Numbered from the stretch's first letter, positions 28,391 to 40,981 are shown. The stretch is 64,000 bases of DNA from Pseudoalteromonas rubra (GCF_001482385.1 NZ_CP013612.1:496001-560000), one strand, 5' to 3'. Numbers and translations are program-made. The notes: generated from the letters alone by a model not told the origin.

Positions 28391-28912
28391 ATGAAGTTAT
28401 TGATTATTGAGGATGATGTACCATTTGCCACAACGCTGTCGCGCAGAATGACGAAACTGAACTTTGTATGTCAGTGTGTGCATGATGAACTGGATATTGC
28501 GGCGCAGTGTCAGACATTTTTGCCGCAATATGTGTTGTTGGATATGAAATTGACAGCAAGCTCTGGTTTGCAGCACATCGCATTGATCCGGGGCATCGTC
28601 CCGGACGCAAAAATTGTACTCCTGACCGGGTTTGCCAGCATCGCGACAGCCGTTGAGGCAATTAAGCTGGGAGCCGATGAATACCTGACCAAGCCTGCGG
28701 ACACTCAGTTGATAGCCAAAACGCTGTTAGGCACACAGGCTGTAGTGACTGAAACTGCAGAGACGACCATGTCACCAGAACGGCTTGAATGGGAACACAT
28801 ACAGCAAACCCTGAAATCTAATGATGGCAATATTTCTGAAACTGCCAGACAGCTAAATATGCACCGACGAACATTGCAAAGAAAACTTCAGAAACGCCCG
28901 GTACTTAAATAA
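28391..28912 (+). CDS. regA: RegA/PrrA-type response regulator
   Basis: A 173-aa DNA-binding regulator paired with the preceding kinase. The receiver domain has the acidic pocket IIEDD, phospho-acceptor Asp51 in YVLLDMKL, a Thr in LLTGFAS and Lys in YLTKPAD. After a short linker comes a Fis-type helix-turn-helix, NISETARQLNMHRRTLQRKL (about residues 144-163), which is the characteristic output domain of RegA-family regulators. Small size and the absence of an ATPase domain separate it from NtrC-like activators. Family members control respiration and redox-linked metabolism. The targets here are unknown. Confidence 0.9.
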   Translation: MKLLIIEDDVPFATTLSRRMTKLNFVCQCVHDELDIAAQCQTFLPQYVLLDMKLTASSGLQHIALIRGIVPDAKIVLLTGFASIATAVEAIKLGADEYLTKPADTQLIAKTLLGTQAVVTETAETTMSPERLEWEHIQQTLKSNDGNISETARQLNMHRRTLQRKLQKRPVLK

Positions 28913-28988
28913 TCCATGCACAGCCTGGTTTGCTCTTCCAAAGGTTATTAACTAAATTGAAATTAGTGAAATAATCGAGGTAAGTGCT

Positions 28989-29393
28989 GTGACTGTGTTT
29001 GATGTAGATGTGGTTGCCGTTGTGATTGCGGCAATCTCCTCCTTTGCTTTAGGGGGAATATGGTACTCACCGTTACTATTTCATAAACCTTGGTTGGAAG
29101 AAGCGGGTCTTACTGAGTTGGATATCCAAAATGCCGACCATAAATTGGTCTTTAGCGGCGCGATGTTTTTGTCCATACTGGCGGCATTGTTAATGGCTGC
29201 GCTGTTGGGGAAAAGCCCCGCAATTGTAGATGGAGTGTTGTTGGGCTTAGCCGTTGGGGTGTGCTTTGTTGCTAGTACTCTGGGCACCAGCTATTTGTTT
29301 GAACAACGCCCTCTGAAGCTATTTCTTATCAATGCGGGTTATCATACCGCTCAATTTTGTTTGATAGGGTTTATGCTTGCCATACTGAGCTAG
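28989..29393 (+). CDS. DUF1761 membrane protein
   Basis: A 134-aa protein with four membrane segments and the DUF1761 pattern FALGGIWYSPLLFHKPW near the N terminus. The start is GTG at 28989 with GAGG about 8 bases upstream. The family is widespread in bacteria and has no established function. It lies 76 bp after the RegA gene on the same strand but probably has its own promoter. Confidence 0.78.
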   Translation: MTVFDVDVVAVVIAAISSFALGGIWYSPLLFHKPWLEEAGLTELDIQNADHKLVFSGAMFLSILAALLMAALLGKSPAIVDGVLLGLAVGVCFVASTLGTSYLFEQRPLKLFLINAGYHTAQFCLIGFMLAILS

Positions 29394-29596
29394 TCTTGAA
29401 TTATCTTACTTGGGTGCCATCATACTGTTACAGATAAAGGCCAACCTGAATGGTGCGGTGGTCCGACAGAGGCGGACAAATATCCTGTTATACGCAGGCC
29501 TGGCAACATATGATAAAAAGGTTTGTGCTGTTTCAAAGACTGAAAATCACCCTACCCATGGATCCGGGCCAGCGTGTTTGGGTGAGCCTATTTTAT

Positions 29597-29869
29597 ATGG
29601 ACAAAAACATGATAGACATATTGTTTGACATCATTGGTATGACGGGTACTTTCCTGGTGGTTGGTGCGTTTTTTTTACTCCAGTTGGACAAAGTAAGCCC
29701 TGACGGTATTAAGTACAATATGATGAACCTCAGTGGTGCCATTTTGCTGCTTATCAGTCTTTGCTATAACTTTAATCTGGCGAGTTTTGTCATCGAGTTA
29801 TTCTGGATAGTGGCTTCATTGATTGGCCTGTACAAGTACTTCAAAAAACGCAGACTTGCGACAGCCTAA
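29597..29869 (+). CDS. small CBU_0592-like membrane protein
   Basis: A 90-aa protein with a DIIGMTGTFLVVGAFFLLQLDK first membrane segment, a YNMMNLSGAILLLISL second segment and a third ending in a basic tail YKYFKKRR. This matches the small three-helix CBU_0592-type family of unknown function. The frame is open from 29450, but the upstream part is unlike the family and lacks a membrane segment. The ATG at 29597 or the one four codons later (29609) is more likely. Neither has a strong ribosome site. Confidence 0.6.
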   Translation: MDKNMIDILFDIIGMTGTFLVVGAFFLLQLDKVSPDGIKYNMMNLSGAILLLISLCYNFNLASFVIELFWIVASLIGLYKYFKKRRLATA

Positions 29870-30138
29870 TTGATTGACAGGGCGGCGCATCCAGGATGTG
29901 CTGCTCCACAAAGCGCATAAAACCAATTACTCTATTTTTTGTTATTTATGCAACATATATTCATATTCAACTATCTTTCCTCGCGCTTTATTACTAACAT
30001 TTCTCATTAACTTACTAAAATGTCACAAAAAACTTGCGAACTGTCCCTGTCTGCGTAATATTAAAATTGAAATAAAAATCGCTGTTTGATTTTTGTGTTA
30101 CATGACAACTGTTTAGCCGTAATTGTGTCGTTGAGCGA

Positions 30139-32136
30139 ATGAGTATGATAAAAAGTCTGCTACCTGTAAGTTTAATCTTGCTCAGTTTACCTTTAAGTGC
30201 CCGTCAGGAAGCGCTGTTCGAACTGTCGTTTGAAGAGCTGATGGACGTCACGGTAGAGCTTGCGAGCAAAACTGCCGAAACAGCCCAGTCCGTCCCTTCC
30301 AGCGTCACCTCATTTTCTCAACAACAAATCACTTTACTTGGTATTCGTAACGTTTATGAATTAATGAACTTTGTTCCCGGGTTTCAGTCAACCCGTGGAG
30401 ATTGGGTGGGCAGCGTGCCCAAAGAACATGCCAGAGGTGTCTATCTCGACAATGGTAATATTCTGGTGATGTTAAATGGTCAAAGGCTCAATGACTCATC
30501 GTTCGGTAAAGCGTCTGTTTATGCCCCTTTTATTCCTGTGGATGTGGTTGAAAAAGTTGAGTTTATTCGCGGCCCTGGTTCAGCCCTTTACGGCAGTAAT
30601 GCGTTTTTGGGGGTGATGAATATCGTGACGCGCCAGTCGGCACGTCAGATACAGTTTGGTGCAGGCCTGAACCAAAGCAGACATGCCTCATTGAATTACA
30701 GCCACAGCCCTGATAGCGAACGTCACTTTCATGCCAATGTCAGTGCCTTTGCAACGGATGGAGAAACCTATCGTGCCCAGCAAGCCCGGGACCCACAGTC
30801 GAATCTTTTTGTCGAGTTTGGTGGCAAGTGGGGGGCATTCAGTGGGTCACTTCACGTGGTCAGAACGACGTTAGACGAATTTATGAATTTGTCCAGTTAC
30901 AGTGAGGACAACTTTCATACCAGTCGTAACATTGGGGCAAAATTGAATCATCAGGCCCGACTATCAGACAAATTGGACAGCGATTTAACGTTGAGTTTTA
31001 TCCGTCATGATATAAGCAGTGCCGGACTGATAGCGACAGCAGAGGAGCTGGGTCTGCAGCAGGATTTTTTTAATGGGCCAAAATGGCGTTCAGAAGACCT
31101 GACGCTTAACTGGGACCTGGCCTATCAGTATAGCGCGGGATTGGCGCTAAATTGGGGAATGGAGTATTCGCTGGAGGAGCAGTCCAGAGCTGGCACTTAT
31201 ACGTCACATTTTGACCCTGTTAGCGGGCAAATAATTCTTGAAGATCAATACTATTTGGGCGGTATTAAGCCGCTTAATGAGTTTGCAGCGTTCGATAGCC
31301 TGAAGCAGGATTTTGATTCTTACGCCACTTATCTGCAGCTGAAATATGTATTGACTGAGCAATTGACACTGTTTACGGGGCTGCGTTTTGACGAGTTTAT
31401 CGACATAGACAGCAAATTGTCCCCGCGTGTTGCAACCATTTATCAGTTCAATCCGCAGCATGCATTTAAGCTACAATATGGGGAGTCATTTCGGATCCCG
31501 GTGAGTAATGAACTCAACTCCAATGACGATATCACCCAGGGCAATGCGCAGCTCAAATCAGAAAATATTAAAACGACGGAGCTCGTCTGGCATATAGCTT
31601 ACCCAAGCTGGCAGTTAGACCTGGTGTTATTTGAAAACCAGCTGGATGATTTTATCACTCTAGAGCCGGTTGATATGGCACAAAGCCGTTTTACGTTTAA
31701 TAATGCTTACTCAACGAACATGCAGGGGCTTGAGGTCAGTGCTTCATTCGAGTTGAGTGATGCTAGTTGGTTCAAATTCAACTACACCCAGCATTTTGAC
31801 GATCCGTTTAGTGCCAGCTATAAACGTTTTGGTTCGTGGCAATTGCACCATAAGTTTGATCGCTGGCAGGTTGGCCTTAACGGCGTGTGGCGTTCTCAGG
31901 TTAAAGTTTTCCCTGTGTTCTTACTGGATGGTCTGGGCTTTCAACATTATGAGCAGGAAGCACATTGGCTAATTGGAGGCACAGTTACCTGGCACCTTGC
32001 TACAAATAAGCTAATCAGGATTAAGGCGCAAAACTTGTTTGATAAGCAAACCAGTGCGTTCGACCCCAGAGTGTCTGATGGCCGTGTACCACAAGCAGGG
32101 CAGCAACTATCCGTGGAATATTCATACTCATTTTAA
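30139..32136 (+). CDS. TonB-dependent receptor (665 aa, substrate unknown)
   Basis: An outer-membrane receptor with a short signal peptide (LILLSLPLSA), a FELSFEELMDVTVELASKTA lead-in motif and a plug domain containing SVTSFSQQQI, VLMLNGQRLNDS-like and VEFIRGPGSALYGSNAFLGVMNIVTR segments. The barrel ends in SYSF. The lead-in motif is common in receptors that sit apart from siderophore genes. No Fur box is apparent in the 269-bp AT-rich gap upstream, and no transport partner is encoded alongside. The ATG two codons later is an alternative start. Confidence 0.9.
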   Translation: MSMIKSLLPVSLILLSLPLSARQEALFELSFEELMDVTVELASKTAETAQSVPSSVTSFSQQQITLLGIRNVYELMNFVPGFQSTRGDWVGSVPKEHARGVYLDNGNILVMLNGQRLNDSSFGKASVYAPFIPVDVVEKVEFIRGPGSALYGSNAFLGVMNIVTRQSARQIQFGAGLNQSRHASLNYSHSPDSERHFHANVSAFATDGETYRAQQARDPQSNLFVEFGGKWGAFSGSLHVVRTTLDEFMNLSSYSEDNFHTSRNIGAKLNHQARLSDKLDSDLTLSFIRHDISSAGLIATAEELGLQQDFFNGPKWRSEDLTLNWDLAYQYSAGLALNWGMEYSLEEQSRAGTYTSHFDPVSGQIILEDQYYLGGIKPLNEFAAFDSLKQDFDSYATYLQLKYVLTEQLTLFTGLRFDEFIDIDSKLSPRVATIYQFNPQHAFKLQYGESFRIPVSNELNSNDDITQGNAQLKSENIKTTELVWHIAYPSWQLDLVLFENQLDDFITLEPVDMAQSRFTFNNAYSTNMQGLEVSASFELSDASWFKFNYTQHFDDPFSASYKRFGSWQLHHKFDRWQVGLNGVWRSQVKVFPVFLLDGLGFQHYEQEAHWLIGGTVTWHLATNKLIRIKAQNLFDKQTSAFDPRVSDGRVPQAGQQLSVEYSYSF

Positions 32137-32310
32137 TTTGTTGACGCGCCCTCACACCAGTTTGTTACTCGACGGGTCTGATTCACTCGTCTTTTACTTA
32201 ATTACAGCGGCTGCTTAAGCTTTATTTATAAAGGCTTGATTATACTATGCATAATTGCATAACCCTCATATAATATAGGTACCGATTCTCTTTTTGTATT
32301 TACTACTAAA

Positions 32311-32811
32311 ATGAAACTATTTATCTGTTTATTGCTATTTGCCCTGCTGAGTGCCTGTTCATCTGTGCCGCCTAAACCTGTTGTAAAGTCTGAGATGCCA
32401 AGTGTCTCTTATCAGGGAAGGGGCGCTGCTGCTGGTCCCATGTTGATGGGTGCGTTGGGTCCTGCCGGCATTGCGGTTGGATTCGCCATTGACGTTGGAA
32501 TAGGTAAGGACATAGCTGCGGCGCTGGAAGAATCAAAAGATCAGGGGTTCCAGCTGGTAACAACCCAAATTGCACAGCAATACCCTGATGTCTCTTCAGC
32601 CACTTTATTGAAGGTGGATTTTCAAGCTCAGCGTGGAGACGATGAACTGGCTTTTGCGACCGTTGAGCTATTGTTGGTAAGCGCTGAGGGAGAGCAATTG
32701 TTATGCTTGCAAACAGAACCCGGTAATTTGCCCCAATTGAAGGAAACGTCACTCGGCTGGTCACTGATTACTAAAGCAATTACGGCTCGCCAAGCGTGCC
32801 CAAATGACTAG
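32311..32811 (+). CDS. small lipoprotein of unknown function
   Basis: A 166-aa protein with a lipoprotein signal peptide (LFALLSACSS, lipid-bearing Cys16). The mature part has a Gly/Ala-rich hydrophobic stretch GPMLMGALGPAGIAVGFAID (about 43-62) and then a mixed alpha/beta region with two late cysteines. I recognise no family. It lies between a TonB receptor and the M4 protease gene, with separate gaps on both sides. Confidence 0.7.
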   Translation: MKLFICLLLFALLSACSSVPPKPVVKSEMPSVSYQGRGAAAGPMLMGALGPAGIAVGFAIDVGIGKDIAAALEESKDQGFQLVTTQIAQQYPDVSSATLLKVDFQAQRGDDELAFATVELLLVSAEGEQLLCLQTEPGNLPQLKETSLGWSLITKAITARQACPND

Positions 32812-35361
<2,550 letters not shown>

Positions 35362-35370
35362 TCATCGACT

Positions 35371-35395
35371 AAGGGAGCATATCGCTCCCTTTTTT
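35371..35395 (+). terminator. rho-independent terminator after the M4 protease gene
   Basis: A perfect stem AAGGGAGC / GCTCCCTT with an ATATC loop is followed by a T-run, 10 bp after the protease stop codon. It separates the transcript from the M28 gene that starts 31 bp further on. Confidence 0.9.
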
Positions 35396-35425
35396 GTTCA
35401 ATCACATTTATTGAGGGGTGTTGCG

Positions 35426-37297
35426 ATGACTGCTCAACGACCCGTTCGTGTGCTGAGCTTTTTAGTGGCCGCGAACTTTACACTTTTCTCCGGCGGTGCA
35501 GCGTTTGCTGGTGTACCATCGGAGCCCGAAAAAACCTGGATCACGATTGATACCATGGCGGGACAACATTATCAGTTACAAAACCTGCTGACAGGTAAAC
35601 ATGTTAGCGCGCAGGTGAGCACGATCCCTGGTGTCAGCATAGCGCAGCTCGATGAAATCGAGCATGGTGAACTCAGTCATTTTATGCATGAAAACTACCA
35701 CCGTTGTGGTGGGTTTGTTGCTCATGCATCGAAAGCTGATGCTGAGGTGTATCTGTCACAACTGAGTCTGGCGCATACCAGCCAACCATTACAGACGTAC
35801 ACCATAGATAATCCTGCTATGGTCAACGCTATGATAGGGGAGGTGAGTACGACGAGCCTGGATAGCACGGTGGCAGAACTGACTGCGTTCCATAACCGTT
35901 ATTACACACAGCAAAGTGGCGTGGATGCGGCTCAGTGGATTAAACAAAACTGGCAATTAATCACACAGTCTCGCAGTGATATCAGCGTAGACTTTTATAA
36001 CCATAGCTGGTCTCAATCATCGGTTGTTGTGACGATCAACGGAGCTGAGAATGCCAGTGAAATCGTCGTCATTGGTGGACACCTTGACTCCATCAACCAG
36101 TCTAGCCCTGCTGCTGGCAGAGCGCCAGGTGCAGACGATAATGCATCCGGAATTGCTGTGTTAACTGAAGCGCTAAAAGCCCTGGTTGCGGCGGATTATA
36201 AACCTCAACGGACGATTCAGATAATGGGCTTCGCGGCTGAAGAAGTCGGCCTGAGAGGCTCTAAAGCCATTGCGCAAGATTACAAGTCTCAGGGCAAAAA
36301 TGTGGTCGGCATGGTGCAATTTGACATGACCGGAAATAATGGTAGCACGCAGGACATCACTATGATTACGGACTACACCAACAGTGGTCAGAATCAATTT
36401 TTGTCGCAGCTGCTTGACGCCTATTTACCCAACTTAAGTTATGGCTATGATCAGTGTGGTTATGGTTGTTCAGATCATGCTTCCTGGTATCAACAGGGGT
36501 TTGCAGCATCTATGCCGTTCGAATCTCGGATGTCTGAGATAAACAGAAAGATACACACCAGCAATGACACCTCGTTTGACGCTACGCATGCCAGTAAATT
36601 TGCCAAACTGGCGGTCGCGTATCTGGCTGAATTGGGTAAAAATGCCGGCTCTATTCCACCGCCTGATCCTGGTAAATTACAAAATGGTGTGCCAAAAACG
36701 GGGATAAGCGGTATAGCCAAGTCTCAGCATGATTTTTCTCTGGTTGTACCTGCGGGTAGCAGCAACCTAACCTTTAAAACCTCAGGTGGCACCGGAGATG
36801 CGGATTTGTATGTTAAGTATGGTTCTAAGCCAACACTGCAAAGCTATGACTGTAAAAGCACTACGTCGAGCAGCAATGAAACTTGCACTATAGGTAACGT
36901 TAGCGAAGGGACCTATTATGTCATGGTGGAGGCCTGGAATGAGATTCAGAATGTCTCTTTGGTAGGCGAGTACCAACCAGGTGGGACCACGCCAGTGCCC
37001 ATCAATCGTACCGAATCTAACCTGTCTGTAGCGCAAGGCGGCTGGGTTAACTTTTCTCAATCTCTGGGGAGCGGATATCAGTCTTTGGCCGTGACACTGT
37101 CGGGTGGCGTGGGGGATGGTGACCTGTATGTTAAATATGGTTCTGCGGTTGGGGACAACAGCTATGATTGCCGTCCATATAAAAGCGGCAACGCAGAAAC
37201 CTGTACTTTCAATGCTCCGGACGCAGGTAACTGGTTTATTGGTATAAAAGGTTACCAAAGTGCCAGTGGGATGACGTTGTCCATATCGGCACAATAG
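35426..37297 (+). CDS. secreted M28 leucyl aminopeptidase with two PPC domains
   Basis: A zinc aminopeptidase that trims N-terminal residues from peptides released by endoproteases. ATG at 35426 follows GAGGGG by 7 bases and is preferred to the TTG at 35411. The 623-aa product has a signal peptide (ending FAG near residue 29), a propeptide, and an M28 domain with GGHLDS (His219), GADDNASG (bridging Asp237), AAEEVGLRGS (Glu272/Glu273) and GCSDHASW. It ends in two PPC domains (from residue 420) nearly matching those of the preceding M4 protease. The architecture resembles the Vibrio proteolyticus aminopeptidase with an added PPC. The two enzymes probably work together on external protein. Confidence 0.93.
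   Translation: MTAQRPVRVLSFLVAANFTLFSGGAAFAGVPSEPEKTWITIDTMAGQHYQLQNLLTGKHVSAQVSTIPGVSIAQLDEIEHGELSHFMHENYHRCGGFVAHASKADAEVYLSQLSLAHTSQPLQTYTIDNPAMVNAMIGEVSTTSLDSTVAELTAFHNRYYTQQSGVDAAQWIKQNWQLITQSRSDISVDFYNHSWSQSSVVVTINGAENASEIVVIGGHLDSINQSSPAAGRAPGADDNASGIAVLTEALKALVAADYKPQRTIQIMGFAAEEVGLRGSKAIAQDYKSQGKNVVGMVQFDMTGNNGSTQDITMITDYTNSGQNQFLSQLLDAYLPNLSYGYDQCGYGCSDHASWYQQGFAASMPFESRMSEINRKIHTSNDTSFDATHASKFAKLAVAYLAELGKNAGSIPPPDPGKLQNGVPKTGISGIAKSQHDFSLVVPAGSSNLTFKTSGGTGDADLYVKYGSKPTLQSYDCKSTTSSSNETCTIGNVSEGTYYVMVEAWNEIQNVSLVGEYQPGGTTPVPINRTESNLSVAQGGWVNFSQSLGSGYQSLAVTLSGGVGDGDLYVKYGSAVGDNSYDCRPYKSGNAETCTFNAPDAGNWFIGIKGYQSASGMTLSISAQ
36683..37294 (+). repeat. double-PPC cassette, copy 2 (in the M28 peptidase)
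   Basis: It begins NGVPKTGISG and carries [15 protein letters not shown] and [10 protein letters not shown], the same markers as copy 1. Both PPC units and the linker between them are conserved in order, which supports duplication of the entire two-domain tail. Confidence 0.85.
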
Positions 37298-37374
37298 ACA
37301 GATTTTCCATACTCTGTACTTATTTTACTGGCATAATACCCTAAGAGTGTTAAATCCAGGTAAAAATATAAGTA

Positions 37375-38826
37375 ATGGATAATTTGAAAAAGTCAAAACT
37401 CTGGACCGACAGGCTGTGCCTGCTGCTCGGTCCAGCATTTATGCTACTAACGTGTTTGACAGCGGCCCCGGAAGGGATGAGTGTTGAAGCATGGCGTACT
37501 GCCGGACTTGCGTTATGGCTGGGGATCTGGTGGGTGAGTGAGGTTGTGCCCATACCTGCAACTTCCCTTGTGCCTTTGCTTGTGGTGCCTCTGGCGGGGA
37601 TAAACGATATTAAATCTGCTTCGAGTTTATATGCACATCCGTTGATCTTTTTGTTTTTGGGCGGTTTTTTGATCTCTATTGCCATGGAAAGGTGGCAGCT
37701 ACACAAACGTATCGCCTTGCATACCATGCTACGCAGCGGTAACAACCCTAAGACACAGATCCTGGCAATGATGCTGGTCAGTGGGTTTTTATCTATGTGG
37801 ATCAACAATACTGCGACCACTTTAATGATGCTGCCAATTGCTTTGTCAGTGATCCATGTACTCAAGGATAATCAATCTCAGGATAATAATTATGGTATTG
37901 CCCTGTTGCTGGCGATTGCTTATAGCGCGAGCTTGGGGGGCGTCGGGACTATTATTGGCACTGCCCCTAACGCGTTAATGGTCGCATACCTGTGGGAAAA
38001 CTATCAGATCAAAATTGGTTTTGCGCAATGGATGGTGATGGCTGTCCCATTCACATTTGGCATGATTTTGCTGTGCTGGGTGTGGTTGACGCGCTTCGCA
38101 TTTAAAGTGCAAAAAACCAACAATGACACAGATTTGACGCAAATTTTTACTAAGCAATTGGGTGAATTGGGTCGCATGAGTCTGGCCGAAAAAAATGTGC
38201 TGCTTGTTTTTGTTTTTGCTGCAGTTAGCTGGATCAGCCGTCCATACCTTGCGAGCTGGACAGGTCTGGATATCACAGACACGGGAATTGCGATGGCGGC
38301 TGCACTGCTGTTGTTTGTACTGCCAGCAAAAGGTGGCAGTGATACACGCTTAATGGATTGGCAAGCTGCGCAGCAAGTGCCCTGGGGGATCTTGTTGCTG
38401 TTTGGTGGGGGGTTAACGCTGGCGTCTCAAATTAAAGGGTCAGGGCTGGCTGAGTATATTGCCAACATGCTGGCTGGCGCCAGTGCGATACCTTTGGTAC
38501 TGGGTGTATTGGCTGTTGCTGCGCTCATAACCTTTTTAACGGAGCTGACCAGTAACACGGCAACTGCTGCGGGTTTTTTACCTTTGCTTGGTCCCGTTGC
38601 TGAGCAAATTGCCGGTACACCCCTCATTTGGGTCATACCTGCTGCTATGGCAGCAAGTTGCGCCTTTATGATGCCAGTGGCAACACCGCCCAACGCCATT
38701 GTGTTTGGTTCTGGAGAGATTAAAATCCGAGATATGATCAAGGCGGGCTTTGTGATGAACCTGTTTGCTATTGTGGTGATAACGACGCTGACTATGACAG
38801 TCGGTAGTTACATGTTTGGTTATTAG
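37375..38826 (+). CDS. DASS-family sodium:dicarboxylate/anion symporter (SLC13)
   Basis: An inner-membrane transporter of 483 aa with about 12 hydrophobic segments. The N-terminal LGIWWVSEVVPIPATSL and the central WINNTATTLMMLPIA segment, together with the late ELTSNTATAAGFLPLL, are the paired Ser-Asn-Thr substrate/sodium motifs of the DASS family. Substrates in the family include succinate, malate, citrate and sulfate, and the sequence does not decide among them. It is 77 bp downstream of the M28 peptidase gene and convergent with a lipoprotein gene, with a strong hairpin between. Confidence 0.92.
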   Translation: MDNLKKSKLWTDRLCLLLGPAFMLLTCLTAAPEGMSVEAWRTAGLALWLGIWWVSEVVPIPATSLVPLLVVPLAGINDIKSASSLYAHPLIFLFLGGFLISIAMERWQLHKRIALHTMLRSGNNPKTQILAMMLVSGFLSMWINNTATTLMMLPIALSVIHVLKDNQSQDNNYGIALLLAIAYSASLGGVGTIIGTAPNALMVAYLWENYQIKIGFAQWMVMAVPFTFGMILLCWVWLTRFAFKVQKTNNDTDLTQIFTKQLGELGRMSLAEKNVLLVFVFAAVSWISRPYLASWTGLDITDTGIAMAAALLLFVLPAKGGSDTRLMDWQAAQQVPWGILLLFGGGLTLASQIKGSGLAEYIANMLAGASAIPLVLGVLAVAALITFLTELTSNTATAAGFLPLLGPVAEQIAGTPLIWVIPAAMAASCAFMMPVATPPNAIVFGSGEIKIRDMIKAGFVMNLFAIVVITTLTMTVGSYMFGY

Positions 38827-38856
38827 TGTGGCTAAATAAGAAGAAATCAAAAGTCA

Positions 38857-38886
38857 GGCCCTGCACTGAGAAACTCAGGCAGGGCC
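38857..38886. terminator. bidirectional terminator hairpin
   Basis: GGCCCTGC and GCAGGGCC enclose an inner CTGAG / CTCAG stem with an AAA loop, making an unusually strong hairpin between two convergent genes. T-tails are poor, so termination in both directions is inferred from position. Confidence 0.7.
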
Positions 38887-38896
38887 ATATATCATA

Positions 38897-40981
38897 TTAA
38901 TCGATATAGAGTGTTTTAACCCCGGTTGAGATTTCAGTATCAGAACCCGGTAAACGATAAGTGATGTTGACATCTACGCTGTTTGTTGCGCTATCGGTAT
39001 GGTCCATGAAATGAGCATTTCCTGCCCAGCTTCCATCTTGTTCATACTGGTCTATGTAGCTAAAACACATAGAACGGTAGTAACCATTTGGTTGAGCTGA
39101 GCGTTTATCTAGAGTGTAATTGTATATGTTGGTTTCTAGTTGCTCATTGTCAGCTAGCGCGTATAAATAAACGTCAGAGTAGCCATGATAGCGCTGGTCG
39201 ACTGTGTATCTAACACCATTGGTTGTGACCGCACTGAGCTGCGCTTCAACCAATCTCACGTCTTTTGGTGCAACAATACAAAGTTCGTAAGAGGTTGCAC
39301 TACTGTTGTCCCCACTTTGCTCGCCAGCTGTGTTCTTGGGTGTGATTAGTGCACCGCTGCTGCGATAGTTCATGTTGTCAGCTTTGAACTGAGACTCATC
39401 GAATTCAAATGGTGTGTCGATTGAAAATGAAACTGACCGATTGAGGTAACCCTGAGAGTCCGCTTCTTTTCGAGTGACGTTATCCAGCTCATAACGGTAC
39501 GTATAACCCGCTTCAAGTGGGGCAGCCGGGGCAATAGAGAGCTTGGTATCGTTGAATGACAGCGCGCTGTTTAACTCAACAGATTGGTTAGTACGCTTTA
39601 TAGAGGTTGTTCCCGCAGCGACATCGTCACTGGCAGAGTCATTGCCTTTTACAACGGTGATTACATTCTGCTGGTATAATCGGACAGAGTCTTGCTGTAG
39701 TGAAACAGGGGCATTAAAGTAGTAAGTCAAGCCGTGTGTCTCTGCAACTTTGTCTTCAGTAGACTCAATTATCTCAAGTCCCAGATAAGGTGCTGAAACC
39801 TGTTCTACAAGTGGTATGGTGATCGCTAACGTGTTGTTGCTTAATTCTGAACTATACAGGCCTTCCTGGTGGTGGTGATTGTGGCGTCGGCTTATTTGAA
39901 AGGTATCATTGTGGTCACGGTAAATGCCAATGTTGTCGGCCTTATACGTGCGGCCATTTACTGTGAATTCATGGGTGATGAATTGCAGCTCGCCGTAGTA
40001 TTTAGCTGATAAGTTATAATGGCCTTGTGCTTCATCAAATGTAAAGTTGCTGTCACCTTCATCATTGTTGATTGCAAATACAGTATCAGGATACAGTTGC
40101 TCACCTGATTCGCTGATAAAGTTAACCATTAAATCGTACTCATTGATGCTTTCAACAGTCGCATATAGCGTTGTCTGTTGTTCAGCATTAAAGTTGTGCA
40201 GGTTCGCCATGCCATTACTGGAGTAAATTACGTGGTCTGATTTATAGATTGTGTATTCGTCATTGCCATCGTTGTCGACATCTACATCAATCGCCAGATT
40301 GAAATCAATACCTTGAGGCACGATAAGCTCATACTGGTTTGTTTCAGTGCTATAGGTTGCAACAACCTTGTTTTGTTCCAGCATATGTTCCAAGTCATAT
40401 CGCGCACTGGTAAAAGTGTTAAGTTCCCGCTCAGCCGTAATTTGCAAATCGGAAATGGCTTCAAAAGTGTTCCGATTGAGAATGCTAAAAGTAACGGTAT
40501 GCGGTTTGGATACAGTCATTGTTTGCACAGCACTGACTACTTCAGTACGGCCACCGGCACTGCGTGTTGCATGGTCGAACAGCTGAGTAACAATCGCGTT
40601 GCTCGGGCTGCTTACTTTGAGCAAAATATTGCTGTACTGAGGGACTTTAGGAATTGAGTAGCTGCCATCTTCGGCAACGTCGACAGGCTCGTGCCACGTG
40701 CCGTCATAGTATGCAGTCACTTGCACATCAGATAAGTCAACACCGTCAACAGCGGCGACAATACCGCCCTTCAGAATAAATGGTGTTTCAAGCGCTTTGT
40801 CTTTTGCGGCCTGAGCTTCACTTTGTTTTTTGTTTTCATCAAGCTGGCTTTGCAAGATTTGATTTTGTTGCTCAAGTTTATTGACCAGTTCATCATTGTT
40901 ATTGTTATCTTCTACTTCAAGACATCCGCTTAGAGCAAAACACGTCGCTAAGCCAATAGCAATTTTTGAATATTTAAACAT
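38897..40981 (-). CDS. large surface lipoprotein of unknown function
   Basis: A 694-aa protein. The ATG at 40981 has AAGG 8 bases upstream and opens a lipoprotein signal peptide (FALSGC, lipid-bearing Cys near residue 20). An ATG five codons earlier is weaker. After the cysteine come an Asn/Asp stretch and a coiled-coil stretch (NKLEQQNQILQSQLDENKKQ), then a region with a carboxypeptidase-regulatory or Ig-like look (VAAVDGVDLSDVQVTAYYDG...EDGSYSIPKVP). The remainder is an array of beta-rich modules rich in Asp, Thr and Tyr. I recognise no catalytic motif. It may be an outer-membrane adhesin-like or structural lipoprotein. Confidence 0.75.
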   Translation of the reverse strand: MFKYSKIAIGLATCFALSGCLEVEDNNNNDELVNKLEQQNQILQSQLDENKKQSEAQAAKDKALETPFILKGGIVAAVDGVDLSDVQVTAYYDGTWHEPVDVAEDGSYSIPKVPQYSNILLKVSSPSNAIVTQLFDHATRSAGGRTEVVSAVQTMTVSKPHTVTFSILNRNTFEAISDLQITAERELNTFTSARYDLEHMLEQNKVVATYSTETNQYELIVPQGIDFNLAIDVDVDNDGNDEYTIYKSDHVIYSSNGMANLHNFNAEQQTTLYATVESINEYDLMVNFISESGEQLYPDTVFAINNDEGDSNFTFDEAQGHYNLSAKYYGELQFITHEFTVNGRTYKADNIGIYRDHNDTFQISRRHNHHHQEGLYSSELSNNTLAITIPLVEQVSAPYLGLEIIESTEDKVAETHGLTYYFNAPVSLQQDSVRLYQQNVITVVKGNDSASDDVAAGTTSIKRTNQSVELNSALSFNDTKLSIAPAAPLEAGYTYRYELDNVTRKEADSQGYLNRSVSFSIDTPFEFDESQFKADNMNYRSSGALITPKNTAGEQSGDNSSATSYELCIVAPKDVRLVEAQLSAVTTNGVRYTVDQRYHGYSDVYLYALADNEQLETNIYNYTLDKRSAQPNGYYRSMCFSYIDQYEQDGSWAGNAHFMDHTDSATNSVDVNITYRLPGSDTEISTGVKTLYID

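Noticed and set aside
29874..30089. 71-codon frame between the small membrane protein and the TonB receptor
   Set aside because: AT-rich, no ribosome site, composition unlike a protein. Treated as intergenic.
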